NCBI GenBank assembly: GCA_044225565.1 | Contig: JBGAIL010000042.1 | Span: forward strand, 1 to 28,811 | Direction of reading: 5' to 3' | Source: CAVXAE01 sp044225565 | Lineage (GTDB): Bacteria; Pseudomonadota; Gammaproteobacteria; Steroidobacterales; Steroidobacteraceae | DNA length: 28,811 nucleotides | Shown here: positions 16,970 to 24,926 of the stretch, piece by piece | Numbering within the stretch: the first letter of the stretch is position 1 | How the letters are laid out: each line of letters starts with the position of its first letter | The notes under the pieces: model-generated | The model's input: the letters and a program-made list of their open reading frames with translations, nothing else | Databases searched by the model: none | Told to the model about the DNA's origin: nothing | Position numbers and translations under genes: made by a program

Positions 16970-17806
16970 TTGAAGTACCGGCATGCGTATCACGCGGGAA
17001 ATTTCGCCGACGTGCACAAGCACGTCGCGCTGCTCGCGTTGCTGGATGCCCTGAAGCGCAAGGACAAGGGCTTCCTGTACCTGGAGACCCACGCGGGCCG
17101 GGGGCTATACGCGCCCTCGGGCGAGGCGCGGCATGGCGTGGAGCGCCTGAGCTCTCGTGAAGCGGGCACGGCGACGCAATCTGCGGAGTTGCAGGAGTAC
17201 CTGGCAACCCTCGTGGCGCTGCGGACGCAGCTCAAGGACCCTCATGCATATCCAGGCTCGCCGCTTCTGGCTGCGCATGCGCTTCGTCCTCAGGACCGTG
17301 CGATCTGCGTGGAGCTCGAGCCCGTGGAGGCGCGAGCGCTGGAGCTTGCGACACGCGACTTTCCTCATGTGCGAGTCGAGCGCGAGGATGGCTTCGCACG
17401 CCTGCGGGCTCACCTGCCGCCTCGCGAGCGTCGCGGCCTGACGTTCATCGACCCGCCGTACGAGGAGACCGCCCGCGACTTTTCACGCATCGAGGCGGCT
17501 CTTTCGACCTGCCTCGAGAAGTTCGAGACCGGCGTGGTTGCGGTGTGGTACCCCATCAAGGACGCGCGCGACACCGCCGCCTGGCACGCGCGCCTCTCGC
17601 GCAAATTTTCCCGACCTCTGCTCGTCAGCGAGCTCTGGATCTATCCCCGCGACTCGCGCGTTGCCCTGAACGGGTCCGGTCTGCTCGTCCTCAACGCGCC
17701 GTACCAGATCGAAGACCGGATGCGGGTGTGGATGCCGGAGCTGCATGCGGTGCTGGGCGAGGGGCAGGGCAGCTGGCGTGTGTTGCCGCTGGCCGGAGGG
17801 CCTTGA
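16970..17806 (+). CDS. rlmJ: 23S rRNA (adenine-2030 N6) methyltransferase RlmJ
   Basis: 278 residues (E. coli RlmJ has 280). The family N-terminus is clear: YRHAYHAGNFADVHKH, with K17 equivalent to the conserved lysine, then FLYLETHAGRG. The catalytic N6-adenine methyltransferase motif is DPPY (161-164). It methylates A2030 of 23S rRNA with SAM. The E. coli gene (yhiR/rlmJ) is also required for using external DNA as a nutrient, a possible link with dprA upstream. The TTG start at 16970 matches the family N-terminus; it lies four bases after the subtilase stop and lacks a strong ribosome-binding site, so it probably depends on upstream translation. Confidence 0.92.
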   Translation: MKYRHAYHAGNFADVHKHVALLALLDALKRKDKGFLYLETHAGRGLYAPSGEARHGVERLSSREAGTATQSAELQEYLATLVALRTQLKDPHAYPGSPLLAAHALRPQDRAICVELEPVEARALELATRDFPHVRVEREDGFARLRAHLPPRERRGLTFIDPPYEETARDFSRIEAALSTCLEKFETGVVAVWYPIKDARDTAAWHARLSRKFSRPLLVSELWIYPRDSRVALNGSGLLVLNAPYQIEDRMRVWMPELHAVLGEGQGSWRVLPLAGGP

Positions 17807-17848
17807 AGCGCCTCCCGGGCGCACCGGACCGCCCGCACCAATTCGAGG

Positions 17849-17854
17849 TATAAC
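17849..17854 (+). promoter_or_regulatory. -10-like hexamer ten bases before aroE
   Basis: TATAAC stands out in GC-rich DNA between rlmJ and aroE. It ends ten bases before the ATG, so a transcript from it would have almost no leader. No -35 consensus is visible, and no Shine-Dalgarno sequence precedes aroE. Confidence 0.35.
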
Positions 17855-17864
17855 GCACTCCGCA

Positions 17865-18710
17865 ATGAACACCCCCGCAGACCAGTACGGCGTCATCGGC
17901 CACCCCGTCTCTCACAGCCTCTCTCCCTTCATCCACGGTCTTTTCGCCCGCCAGACGAGCCAGAATCTCGTCTACCGCCTGCACGAGGTGCCGCCGGAGA
18001 AGTTCAGGAGCCACGTGCTCGATTTCTTCGCCCACGGCGGAAAAGGCTTGAACGTGACGGTGCCGCACAAAGTGGCGGCGGCGGAGCTGGCGAACGATCT
18101 GAGCCCGCGCGCGGAGCGGGCCGGAGCGGTGAATACCCTCGCGCTGCGCGACGAGCATCGCATCATCGGCGACAACACCGACGGCACCGGCCTCATCCAG
18201 GACCTCAAGGTGAACCTCAAAGTACCCATCGCGAACCGGCGGGTGCTCATCGTGGGCGCGGGCGGCGCCACACGCGGCGTGCTCGCGCCGCTGCTGCAGC
18301 AGAAGCCGTCGGAGCTGATCATCGCCAACCGCACGCTCGCGAAGGCTCGCGAGCTCGTGAACGACTTCGGCGACCTGGGCAATCTCGACTGCTGCGGCTT
18401 CGACGACCTGCCCACCGATGCCTTCGACCTCATCGTCAACGCCACGTCGGCCGGCCTCAGCAGCGAGGTGCCCGCCATCTCCGCGGCAGTGATCGGCGCC
18501 GGCACCATCTGCTACGACATGACCTACGGCAAGGAGAGCACGCCCTTCGTGCGCTGGGCGCTGGAGCACGGCTGCAAACGCGCCGAGCAAGGCTGGGGCA
18601 TGCTGGTGGAGCAGGCGGCGGAATCGTTCCTCGTCTGGCGCGGCGTGCGGCCGGACACCGCGCCGGTGCTCGCGGCGCTGGAGCGCCAGCGAGCGCTCAG
18701 CGCATCGTGA
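17865..18710 (+). CDS. aroE: Shikimate dehydrogenase (NADP+)
   Basis: 281 residues, standard AroE length. It reduces 3-dehydroshikimate to shikimate with NADPH on the route to aromatic amino acids. Shikimate-binding SHSLSP (16-21), catalytic K69 in NVTVPHK and D106 in GDNTDG are present. The dinucleotide loop is GAGGATRG (131-138), with NADP-phosphate contacts in ANRT (154-157). NATSAG and QAAESF near the C-terminus also match. The ATG at 17865 gives the family N-terminus. The gene lies 58 bases after rlmJ and its 3' end overlaps the convergent gor gene by 14 bases. Confidence 0.96.
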   Translation: MNTPADQYGVIGHPVSHSLSPFIHGLFARQTSQNLVYRLHEVPPEKFRSHVLDFFAHGGKGLNVTVPHKVAAAELANDLSPRAERAGAVNTLALRDEHRIIGDNTDGTGLIQDLKVNLKVPIANRRVLIVGAGGATRGVLAPLLQQKPSELIIANRTLAKARELVNDFGDLGNLDCCGFDDLPTDAFDLIVNATSAGLSSEVPAISAAVIGAGTICYDMTYGKESTPFVRWALEHGCKRAEQGWGMLVEQAAESFLVWRGVRPDTAPVLAALERQRALSAS

Positions 18711-20046
18711 CGAGCTCTTCCGAGCTGGTGGGGTGAATCGCCACCGTATCGTCGAAATCCCGCTTCGTCGCGCCCATGCGCACCGCCACCGCGAAGCCCT
18801 GCATCATCTCGTCCGCACCGGGGCCTGCGACGTGCGCGCCGACGATGCGCTCCTCCGGCCCCACCGTCACGAGCTTCATGTCCGTCATCGGCTTGCGGGT
18901 CGACATGGAGTAGTACAGCGGGACGAAGCTCGCCATGTACACCTTCACGTCGTCGCCGTGGCGCTCGCGCGCCTCGACCTCCGTCATGCCCACCGTGCCG
19001 AGCGGCGGATGCCCGAACAGCACCGTCGCGACGTTGTGATAGTCGAGATGACGCCCGGCCTTGCCGCCGAACACGCGGTCGCTCAGCCGCCGCCCGGCCG
19101 CGATGGCCACCGGAGTGAGGGCGAGCCGGCCCGAGACGTCGCCGATGGCATACAGCCCTGGCACGTTCGTGGCCTGATAGGCGTCATTGGCGATGAACCC
19201 GTCCGCATCGAGCGTCACGCCCGCAGCTTCGAGCCCGAGGCCCTCCACGAGCGGCGCACGTCCGATGGCCCAGACGACGCAATCGAATGGCCCCACGCGA
19301 CGTCCTTCCTGCAGCGTGAGCTCGAGCGAGCCGTCCATCTGCCGCACGAGCGCCTCGGGGCAGGACACTGCTTCGATGGTGACGCCGGCATCCTGCAGCC
19401 CGCGGGAGGCGGCAGCGCCCAGCATGACGTCGAAATCCCGCAGCACCGTGGCGCCGCGGATGACCAGCGTGACTTTGGAACCGAGCGCGGCGAACACGCC
19501 CGCGAGCTCCACCGAGATGTAGCCACTGCCGACGAGCGCCACACGCTCGGGCCGTGACTCGAGCTCGAAGAAGCCGTCCGAAGTGATGCCGAAACTGGCG
19601 CCCGGGATGTCCGGGACGAGCGGCCGCCCGCCGGTGGCGATGACCACGTTCTGCGCCTCGATGATGCGCCCGCCGGCCTCCAGGCGCCGCGGGCCTATGA
19701 ACCTCGCACGCGCTCGCACCAACTCCACCTTGCGATTCGCGAGGTTGCGCTCGTAGATCTGGTTGAGGCGCTGGATGTACGCATCCCGCTTCCGCTTGAG
19801 CGTGCCCCAGTCGTGCCCGGCAGACGTGACGTCGAAGCCGTAGTCGCGCGCATCGTGCAGCTGCTCGGCGAGGCTCGCCGCGTTCCACATGATCTTCTTG
19901 GGCACGCAGCCCACGTTCACACAAGTGCCGCCGAGCCGTCCCGATTCCATGAGGATGACGCGGGCGCCATATTCCGCGGCGCGTTGTGCACAGGCGAGGC
20001 CGCCGCTGCCGCCGCCGATGACCGCCAGATCGTAGGTGTCCTTCAT
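18697..20046 (-). CDS. gor: Glutathione-disulfide reductase
   Basis: 449 residues. A flavoprotein that keeps glutathione reduced using NADPH in the cytoplasm. FAD-binding GGGSGG (11-16), the redox disulfide C42/C47 in GGTCVNVGCVPKK, the NADPH-domain GSGYISVELAG, and arginines in VIRGATVLR that favour NADPH over NADH are present. The FAD motif AIGDVSG and the C-terminal catalytic H438/E443 in HPTSSEELVTMR complete the set. HPTSSEE differs slightly from the common HPTAAEE. Close relatives such as trypanothione or mycothione reductase share these motifs, but the NADPH arginines and length fit Gor best. It is divergent from prlC with only 40 bases between start codons. Confidence 0.92.
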   Translation of the reverse strand: MKDTYDLAVIGGGSGGLACAQRAAEYGARVILMESGRLGGTCVNVGCVPKKIMWNAASLAEQLHDARDYGFDVTSAGHDWGTLKRKRDAYIQRLNQIYERNLANRKVELVRARARFIGPRRLEAGGRIIEAQNVVIATGGRPLVPDIPGASFGITSDGFFELESRPERVALVGSGYISVELAGVFAALGSKVTLVIRGATVLRDFDVMLGAAASRGLQDAGVTIEAVSCPEALVRQMDGSLELTLQEGRRVGPFDCVVWAIGRAPLVEGLGLEAAGVTLDADGFIANDAYQATNVPGLYAIGDVSGRLALTPVAIAAGRRLSDRVFGGKAGRHLDYHNVATVLFGHPPLGTVGMTEVEARERHGDDVKVYMASFVPLYYSMSTRKPMTDMKLVTVGPEERIVGAHVAGPGADEMMQGFAVAVRMGATKRDFDDTVAIHPTSSEELVTMR

Positions 20047-20052
20047 GGCCGC

Positions 20053-20058
20053 ATGTTA
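20053..20058 (-). promoter_or_regulatory. -10-like hexamer six bases before gor
   Basis: TAACAT on the minus strand ends six bases before the gor ATG, which would put the transcription start at or next to the start codon. No Shine-Dalgarno sequence and no clear -35 box are visible. Confidence 0.3.
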
Positions 20059-20073
20059 TTACACGCCAGAGGC

Positions 20074-20079
20074 TAGAAT
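20074..20079 (+). promoter_or_regulatory. -10-like hexamer seven bases before prlC
   Basis: TAGAAT, one base from the -10 consensus, ends seven bases before the prlC ATG within the 40-base divergent gap with gor. No -35 consensus is visible. Confidence 0.35.
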
Positions 20080-20086
20080 CCTCGCC

Positions 20087-22120
20087 ATGGATAATCCCCT
20101 GCTGGCGGCGGACTCGCTGCCGCCCTTCCCTCGCATCCGGCCGGAGCACATCGAGCCCGCCATGCGTGAGGTGCTCGCCGGAGGCCGGGCACGGCTGGAG
20201 GAGATCGCGGATATCCCGGAGCCCACTTTCGCACGCGTCGTCGAGCCGCTCGAGGAGTTGCATCACCGCATCGCGCGGGTGTGGTCGCCGGTGAGCCATC
20301 TCAACGGGGTGCTCAACTCCGATGCGCTGCGGGCCAGCTACAACGTCTGCCTGCCGCTGCTGTCCGACTACCACACCGACCTCACGCAGAGCGTGACGCT
20401 CTATCGGGCCTATAACGCCATCGCCGAGCGCGAAGGCGCGAACCTCGGCGCCGTGCAGCGCGAAGTAGTGGAGCACGCGTTGCGGGAATTCCGCCTCGCC
20501 GGCGTCGGGCTGGACGACGTGCGCAAGCGCCGCTTCAAGACCGTGATGCTGGAGCTCACCCAGCTGCAGTCCCGCTTCGACGAGAACGTGCTGGATTCGA
20601 TGAATGCGTGGACGCATCACGTCACGGACGCGAGCGTGCTTCGCGGGCTCAACGAGCAGATCGTCGAGCAGGCGCGTGAGCGCGCCGTCGAGGCAAAACT
20701 CGAAGGCTGGGTGCTGCGGCTCGACCAGCCCACCTACGTAGCGGTGGTGACGGACGCCGAATCCGAAGCGCTGCGCCGCACGTTCTACGAGGCATGGCTC
20801 ACGCGCGCCTCCGATCGAGGGCCCACCGCAGGTCGCTGGGACAACACCCAGGTGATGGAAGGCATCCTGCGCCTGCGCCACGAAGCGGCGCGGCTGCTGG
20901 ATTTCCCGAGTTATGCGGACTACGCGCTGGCCACCCGCATGGCGCGCAGCATCCCGCAGGTGATGCAATTCCTGGGCGACCTGGCTCGCGCCGCCAGACC
21001 TGCCGCGGAAAGGGAGTTCGCGGAGCTCGAAGCCTTCGCGGGGCGCAGGCTCAACGCGTGGGACGTCTCGTTCTACGCCGAAGCCCTGCAACGCAGCCGC
21101 TACTCCGTCTCGCAGGAGGAGCTGCGCCCCTACTTCCCGCTGCCTCGCGTGCTCGCGGGCCTGTTCGAGACCGCGGAACGGCTGTTCGGCGTGCGCATCC
21201 GCGAGTGCGACGGGATTCCAGTCTGGCACCCGGACGTGCGGTTCTTCGAGATCGAGTCCTCCGCCGGCGCGCCGGTCGGCGGCTTCTATCTGGATGCCTA
21301 TGCGCGCCCGCAGAAGCGCAGCGGCGCCTGGATGGACGACTGCATCGGCCGCAAGCGCCTGCCCACGGGCGCGAGCCAGCCCGTGGCCTATCTCGTATGC
21401 AACTTCCTGCCGCCCAGCGGCTCGCGCCCCGCACTGCTCACGCACGATGACGTCGTCACGCTCTTTCACGAGTTCGGGCATGGCCTGCATCACATGCTCA
21501 CGCGCGTGGATTACCCGAGCCTCGCCGGCATCAATGGCGTGGCCTGGGATGCAGTGGAGCTGCCGAGCCAGTTCCTGGAGAACTACGCCTGGCATCCGGA
21601 CGTGCTGCGCAGAATCTCGAGCCACGTCGACGGCGGCGAGCCCCTGCCGGTGGAGAAACAGCAGCGGCTGATCGCCACCCGCAGCTTCCACGCCGGCCTG
21701 CAGACGATGCGGCAGCTCGAGTTCGCGCTGTTCGACTTCCGTCTGCATGCGGAGTACGACCCGCAACGCGGCGGGCGCATCGCGCAAATCCTCGAAGAGG
21801 TCCGCAAGGAGGTGTCCGTGGTTCGCGTTCCGGAGTGGAATCGCTTCCCTCACAGCTTCGGGCACGTATTCGCGGGTGGCTACGCCGCCGGCTACTACAG
21901 CTACAAATGGGCCGAGGTGCTCGCCGCGGATGCGTTCGGCGCCTTCGAAGAAAAGGGCGTGTTCGACCGGAGTACCGCGCAACGCTTCCTGGATTCGATC
22001 CTCACGCGCGGCGGCTCCCGGGATCCTCTCGACGCATTCGTGGAATTCCGCGGCCGCGAGCCGGACGTGCGCGCACTGCTTCGGCAGCATGGCATCGCAC
22101 CGGAAGGAGCCGTGGCGTGA
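20087..22120 (+). CDS. prlC: Oligopeptidase A, M3 family zinc metallopeptidase
   Basis: 677 residues, the usual length. A cytoplasmic thimet-type oligopeptidase that degrades short peptides, including cleaved signal peptides. The zinc site is HEFGH (H461, E462, H465) in LFHEFGHGLHHML, with the third ligand E491 in WDAVELPSQ. GGYAAGYYSYKWAEVLAADAF near the C-terminus is the substrate-binding signature. The N-terminal FPRIRPEHIEPAM is typical of PrlC. The ATG at 20087 is chosen; an upstream in-frame ATG at 20036 would run into the divergent gor gene. Its stop overlaps a GTG start candidate (GTGA) of the next small locus, and AAGGAG near its end serves that start. Confidence 0.95.
   Translation: MDNPLLAADSLPPFPRIRPEHIEPAMREVLAGGRARLEEIADIPEPTFARVVEPLEELHHRIARVWSPVSHLNGVLNSDALRASYNVCLPLLSDYHTDLTQSVTLYRAYNAIAEREGANLGAVQREVVEHALREFRLAGVGLDDVRKRRFKTVMLELTQLQSRFDENVLDSMNAWTHHVTDASVLRGLNEQIVEQARERAVEAKLEGWVLRLDQPTYVAVVTDAESEALRRTFYEAWLTRASDRGPTAGRWDNTQVMEGILRLRHEAARLLDFPSYADYALATRMARSIPQVMQFLGDLARAARPAAEREFAELEAFAGRRLNAWDVSFYAEALQRSRYSVSQEELRPYFPLPRVLAGLFETAERLFGVRIRECDGIPVWHPDVRFFEIESSAGAPVGGFYLDAYARPQKRSGAWMDDCIGRKRLPTGASQPVAYLVCNFLPPSGSRPALLTHDDVVTLFHEFGHGLHHMLTRVDYPSLAGINGVAWDAVELPSQFLENYAWHPDVLRRISSHVDGGEPLPVEKQQRLIATRSFHAGLQTMRQLEFALFDFRLHAEYDPQRGGRIAQILEEVRKEVSVVRVPEWNRFPHSFGHVFAGGYAAGYYSYKWAEVLAADAFGAFEEKGVFDRSTAQRFLDSILTRGGSRDPLDAFVEFRGREPDVRALLRQHGIAPEGAVA
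22104..22109 (+). promoter_or_regulatory. Ribosome-binding site for the GTG at 22117
   Basis: AAGGAG inside the last codons of prlC sits seven bases before GTG 22117, which overlaps the prlC stop as GTGA. It argues that translation restarts at this GTG, in a different frame from the small conserved-looking tail that ends just before xth. Confidence 0.5.
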
Positions 22121-22333
22121 GGTTCTTTGTCGCTCTCACGGGCGGCGCGGTGCTGGCCATCGCCGCCGCCGGACTCGGCGCTCTTCGCCTCGGACGGCAT
22201 GCCCCACCTGCAGCCCACGTGGGCCTGGGTGGGAGGCGCCGCCATCCTCGGCCTCGCCATCGGCTTCATCGCGGGCTGGCGGGTGCTCGCCCGGCGCATC
22301 CGCAAGAAATACGGCGGCCTCAAGATCTACTGA
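22117..22333 (+). pseudogene. Small two-span membrane protein gene, apparently frameshifted
   Basis: Frame one, from GTG 22117 (strong ribosome-binding site), gives a membrane segment, FFVALTGGAVLAIAAAGLGAL, which turns after about residue 30 into arginine/histidine-rich sequence typical of a wrong frame. Frame two, from about 22199, gives a second membrane segment, WVGGAAILGLAIGFIAGW, then the basic tail RRIRKKYGGLKIY and a stop four bases before xth. Dropping one C from the CCCC at about 22201-22204 would join them into one protein of about 72 residues with two membrane spans. This may be a real frameshift, a sequencing error or two separate products. No function is known to me. Confidence 0.45.
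22199..22333 (+). CDS. Small single-span membrane protein, alternative reading
   Basis: If the locus is not frameshifted, the shortest convincing gene starts at ATG 22199. It encodes 44 residues: a short polar start, one membrane segment (about 10-27) and a cytoplasmic basic end, RRIRKKYGGLKIY. GGACGG just before the ATG is a poor ribosome-binding site. It lies between prlC and xth and is probably co-transcribed with both. Function unrecognised. Confidence 0.4.
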   Translation: MPHLQPTWAWVGGAAILGLAIGFIAGWRVLARRIRKKYGGLKIY

Positions 22334-22336
22334 GCC

Positions 22337-23104
22337 ATGCGCATCGCCACCTGGAACGTGAACTCCCTGCGCGTGCGCCTGCCGCAGGTGCTCGAATGGC
22401 TCGGGGCCAACCCGGTCGACGTGCTCGCCATCCAGGAGACCAAGCTCACCGACCCGGACTTTCCCTGCGGCGAGCTCGAGGCCCTCGGCTATCACGTGCT
22501 CTACAGCGGGCAGAAAACCTACAACGGCGTCGCGTTGCTCTCGCGCTGGCCCTGCACCGACGTGGTCCGCGACATCCCGGATTTCGACGACCCGCCGCGC
22601 CGCGTGCTGGGCGTGACCACGGACGGCTGGCGCGTCGTCAATCTCTACGTGCCCAACGGACAGGCGGTGGGCTCGGACAAGTACGAGTACAAGCTGCGCT
22701 GGCTGGCCGCACTCAAACAATGGCTGGCACGCGAGATCGCCACGCACGAGCGCCTCGTGGTGCTGGGTGATTTCAACATCGCTCCCGAGGACCGGGACGT
22801 GCACGACCCCGCGGCCTGGGCCGGCCAGGTGCTGTGCAGCGAGCCCGAGCGCAATGCATTGCGGGCGCTTCTGGAGGCCGGGCTGGTCGACGTCTTCCGC
22901 CGCTTCGAGCAGCCACCCCAGAGTTTCAGCTGGTGGGATTACCGCACATTCGCGTTCCGCCGCAATCATGGCCTGCGCATCGACCTCATCCTCGCGCACT
23001 CCGCGCTCGCCACGCGTTGCCGCGAATCCACCATCGACGTCACGCCCCGGCGCAACGAGCGCCCTTCCGATCACGCGCCGGTGCTCGCCAGCTTTGACAT
23101 ATGA
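22337..23104 (+). CDS. xth: Exodeoxyribonuclease III (AP endonuclease)
   Basis: 255 residues. A magnesium-dependent nuclease that cuts at abasic sites and removes 3'-blocking groups in base excision repair. Signatures in order: ATWNVNS (4-10), QETK with metal ligand E34, NLYVPNG with Y104, LGDFNIAP with D145 and N147, GLRIDLIL (212-219) and the catalytic D245/H246 in RPSDHAPV. The ATG follows the small membrane locus by four bases. The gene shows no truncation. Among ExoIII-type enzymes the NLYVPNG form is the XthA-like bacterial group. Confidence 0.95.
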   Translation: MRIATWNVNSLRVRLPQVLEWLGANPVDVLAIQETKLTDPDFPCGELEALGYHVLYSGQKTYNGVALLSRWPCTDVVRDIPDFDDPPRRVLGVTTDGWRVVNLYVPNGQAVGSDKYEYKLRWLAALKQWLAREIATHERLVVLGDFNIAPEDRDVHDPAAWAGQVLCSEPERNALRALLEAGLVDVFRRFEQPPQSFSWWDYRTFAFRRNHGLRIDLILAHSALATRCRESTIDVTPRRNERPSDHAPVLASFDI

Positions 23105-23232
23105 GCTCGACCGTGGCGCTGAAGTGTGCTTCGCGTCCCTAGTGCGGCGAGGCGCGCTGGCCTAGACTGCGGAGCGCTCCATCCGGGGGAACGGCAGTTT
23201 GAGCGGCCGGCGGCCGCAATCGGGCATTGAGA

Positions 23233-24246
23233 ATGACAGGCGCTCGGCGCAACGATTTCGACGTCACGAACACCGTTCAGGTCAGCTCGCCGCATGCCGT
23301 GCGCGCCGCCGTCGAAACCCTGTTCCGCTCCACTTTCCCCGGCGTGAACCTCGCGCCCGTCGCGGACGCCTTCGACCAGTTCGAGCGCATGTTCGCTGGC
23401 GAGGTGCCCGGCTTCTACGGCAGTGACACCGTCTATCACGATCGCCAGCACACGCTGGACATCACGCTCGCCCTGGCGCGTCTCATCGTCGGTTACGAGC
23501 GCCAGCAGGAATCGGACGACACCCGCTTCGGAGCCGAGCGCGCCGTGGTCGGCGTGCTCACCGGCCTCTTCCACGACATCGGCTACCTGCGTCGCACCGA
23601 GGATGGCGAATCGCGCAACGGCGCGGAATTCACGCGCACGCACGTCTCGCGTGGCGCCCGCTTCATCGCGGATTACCTGCCCACCGTCGGGCTCGGCGCC
23701 TGGGTGCCCATCGCCACCGAGATCGTGCACTTCACCGGCTACGAGGTGCCGTTCGCGCAGATCAAGGTGAGCGACCCGCGCGACATCAAGCTCGGCCATC
23801 TCATCGGCACCGCGGACATGATCGCGCAGATGGCGGACCGCTGTTACCTGGAGAAATGCCGCGACCGGCTCTACGCCGAATTCGTGCTCGGCGGCGTCGC
23901 CCTGCCCATGAACGGCAACGGCGGCAACGCGCCGCAGGTGAAGTACGCCTCGGGCCTCGACCTGCTGCGCCAGACGCCGGACTTCGTCACCGAGGTGCGC
24001 ACCAAGCGGCTCGACGGCCAGTTCGACCGCGCCTACCGCTATCTCGAAGTGCTCTACGGCGGCAGCAATCCCTACATCGAGGCGATCGACCGCAACCTCG
24101 AGTACCTGCGGCAGATCCTGCGCAGCGAGAACTGGCGGCTGCTCCGCCGCAATCCGCCGGTGTTCGCGGCCGAGCCCGACACCATGACCACCACGCGGAC
24201 GCTGATGCTCGGCTACATCAAGAAAGCGTGGTCGGCGGGGAGCTGA
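23233..24246 (+). CDS. HD/PDEase-superfamily metal-dependent hydrolase
   Basis: 337 residues, no signal peptide or membrane segment, so cytoplasmic. The metal-site residues are YHDRQH (H69/H73), FHDIGY (H114/D115), EIVHFTGY (H166) and TADMIAQM (D195). The YHxxxH plus HD pattern resembles cyclic-nucleotide phosphodiesterases and other HD-domain phosphohydrolases. The C-terminal 120 residues are unassigned and helical. The substrate is unknown. ATG 23233 is chosen over the in-frame TTG at 23227; neither has a good ribosome-binding site. A TAGACT hexamer (23163-23168) is the only -10-like sequence in the 128-base gap after xth. The 3' end overlaps the convergent VanY-like gene by 29 bases. Confidence 0.8.
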   Translation: MTGARRNDFDVTNTVQVSSPHAVRAAVETLFRSTFPGVNLAPVADAFDQFERMFAGEVPGFYGSDTVYHDRQHTLDITLALARLIVGYERQQESDDTRFGAERAVVGVLTGLFHDIGYLRRTEDGESRNGAEFTRTHVSRGARFIADYLPTVGLGAWVPIATEIVHFTGYEVPFAQIKVSDPRDIKLGHLIGTADMIAQMADRCYLEKCRDRLYAEFVLGGVALPMNGNGGNAPQVKYASGLDLLRQTPDFVTEVRTKRLDGQFDRAYRYLEVLYGGSNPYIEAIDRNLEYLRQILRSENWRLLRRNPPVFAAEPDTMTTTRTLMLGYIKKAWSAGS

Positions 24247-24910
24247 CCGCCGCGACGAAGCGCGAGTGCAGCTCGGCGAGCCGGGCCAGCACCTGCTCGC
24301 GGCCGAGCATGCCGCTCGTGGCGATGGCCTCCGTGAGCACCTCGGGCGTCAGCGCCTCGAGCGCCGGCACCGCCACCGGCGCATAACTCAGATGCCAGGG
24401 CTCCGGCTGCACGCCGCCGCGGTCCTCGGTGTAGGGACGGAAGAACCCGAACCGGTGCATGTGCTCGCCGAGCCAGGCTTCCAGCCGGCTGAACGGTCCT
24501 CCGGCGGCGAACTCCTTTACGGCGAGGCGGGGCCGGTAGTCCGGTGCCACGGCGGCACGGTCCACCACGTCGATGTCGGTGCCCCAGTGATGGCGGCTCG
24601 CCCCGGGCAGGGCAGACCAGAGCAGGATGGCGTCCACCCGCCCCCGGTCGTCCAGGGCCGCCGGGTCGATCTCGCATTCCGCCCGGTCCAGGAGCGCGCG
24701 CCCCCCGCTGTACTTGGCGTTCCAGATGGCCTGCTGGCGGGCGAAATCCCGGAAGCTCGAGACGATCTCGAGCTCGAAGCCGTCGCTCCGGGCCGCCTCG
24801 CGCAGGGCCGAGGCGGCGGCCACGGCCTCGTTATGCAAGGTGGCGGCGAGCTCGGGCACCGCCCGCACGTGGGTGGCGGCCCGGCCGGTAAGCTCCAGTG
24901 AATTCAGCAT
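24218..24910 (-). CDS. M15/VanY-type D-alanyl-D-alanine carboxypeptidase
   Basis: 230 residues. The M15B zinc-peptidase signature is complete: SSFRDFARQQAIWN (51-64), SRHHWGTDIDV with zinc ligands H107 and D114, and EPWHLSYAP with catalytic E170 and ligand H173. Such enzymes trim the terminal D-alanine (or similar residue) from peptidoglycan stem peptides. No signal peptide or membrane anchor is present, and an in-frame TAG twelve bases upstream of the ATG rules out a longer N-terminus, so it is either cytoplasmic (recycling of muropeptides) or exported by an unusual route. TAGAAT (24921-24926) ends ten bases before the ATG. Confidence 0.85.
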   Translation of the reverse strand: MLNSLELTGRAATHVRAVPELAATLHNEAVAAASALREAARSDGFELEIVSSFRDFARQQAIWNAKYSGGRALLDRAECEIDPAALDDRGRVDAILLWSALPGASRHHWGTDIDVVDRAAVAPDYRPRLAVKEFAAGGPFSRLEAWLGEHMHRFGFFRPYTEDRGGVQPEPWHLSYAPVAVPALEALTPEVLTEAIATSGMLGREQVLARLAELHSRFVAAVSSPPTTLS

Positions 24911-24920
24911 TTCGCACCCA

Positions 24921-24926
24921 TTCTAG
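24921..24926 (-). promoter_or_regulatory. -10-like hexamer ten bases before the VanY-like gene
   Basis: TAGAAT on the minus strand ends ten bases before the ATG, and its TAG is also the in-frame stop that closes the upstream frame. There is no Shine-Dalgarno sequence and no clear -35 box. Confidence 0.35.

Noticed and set aside
19184..22090. Long minus-strand open frame over prlC and part of gor
   Set aside because: Antisense to prlC, then a wrong frame of gor; its composition is repetitive Arg/Glu/His/Ala with no recognisable motif.
23094..23099. Perfect -35 box TTGACA at the end of xth
   Set aside because: It lies within the last codons of xth, and no -10 box follows at 16-19 bases.
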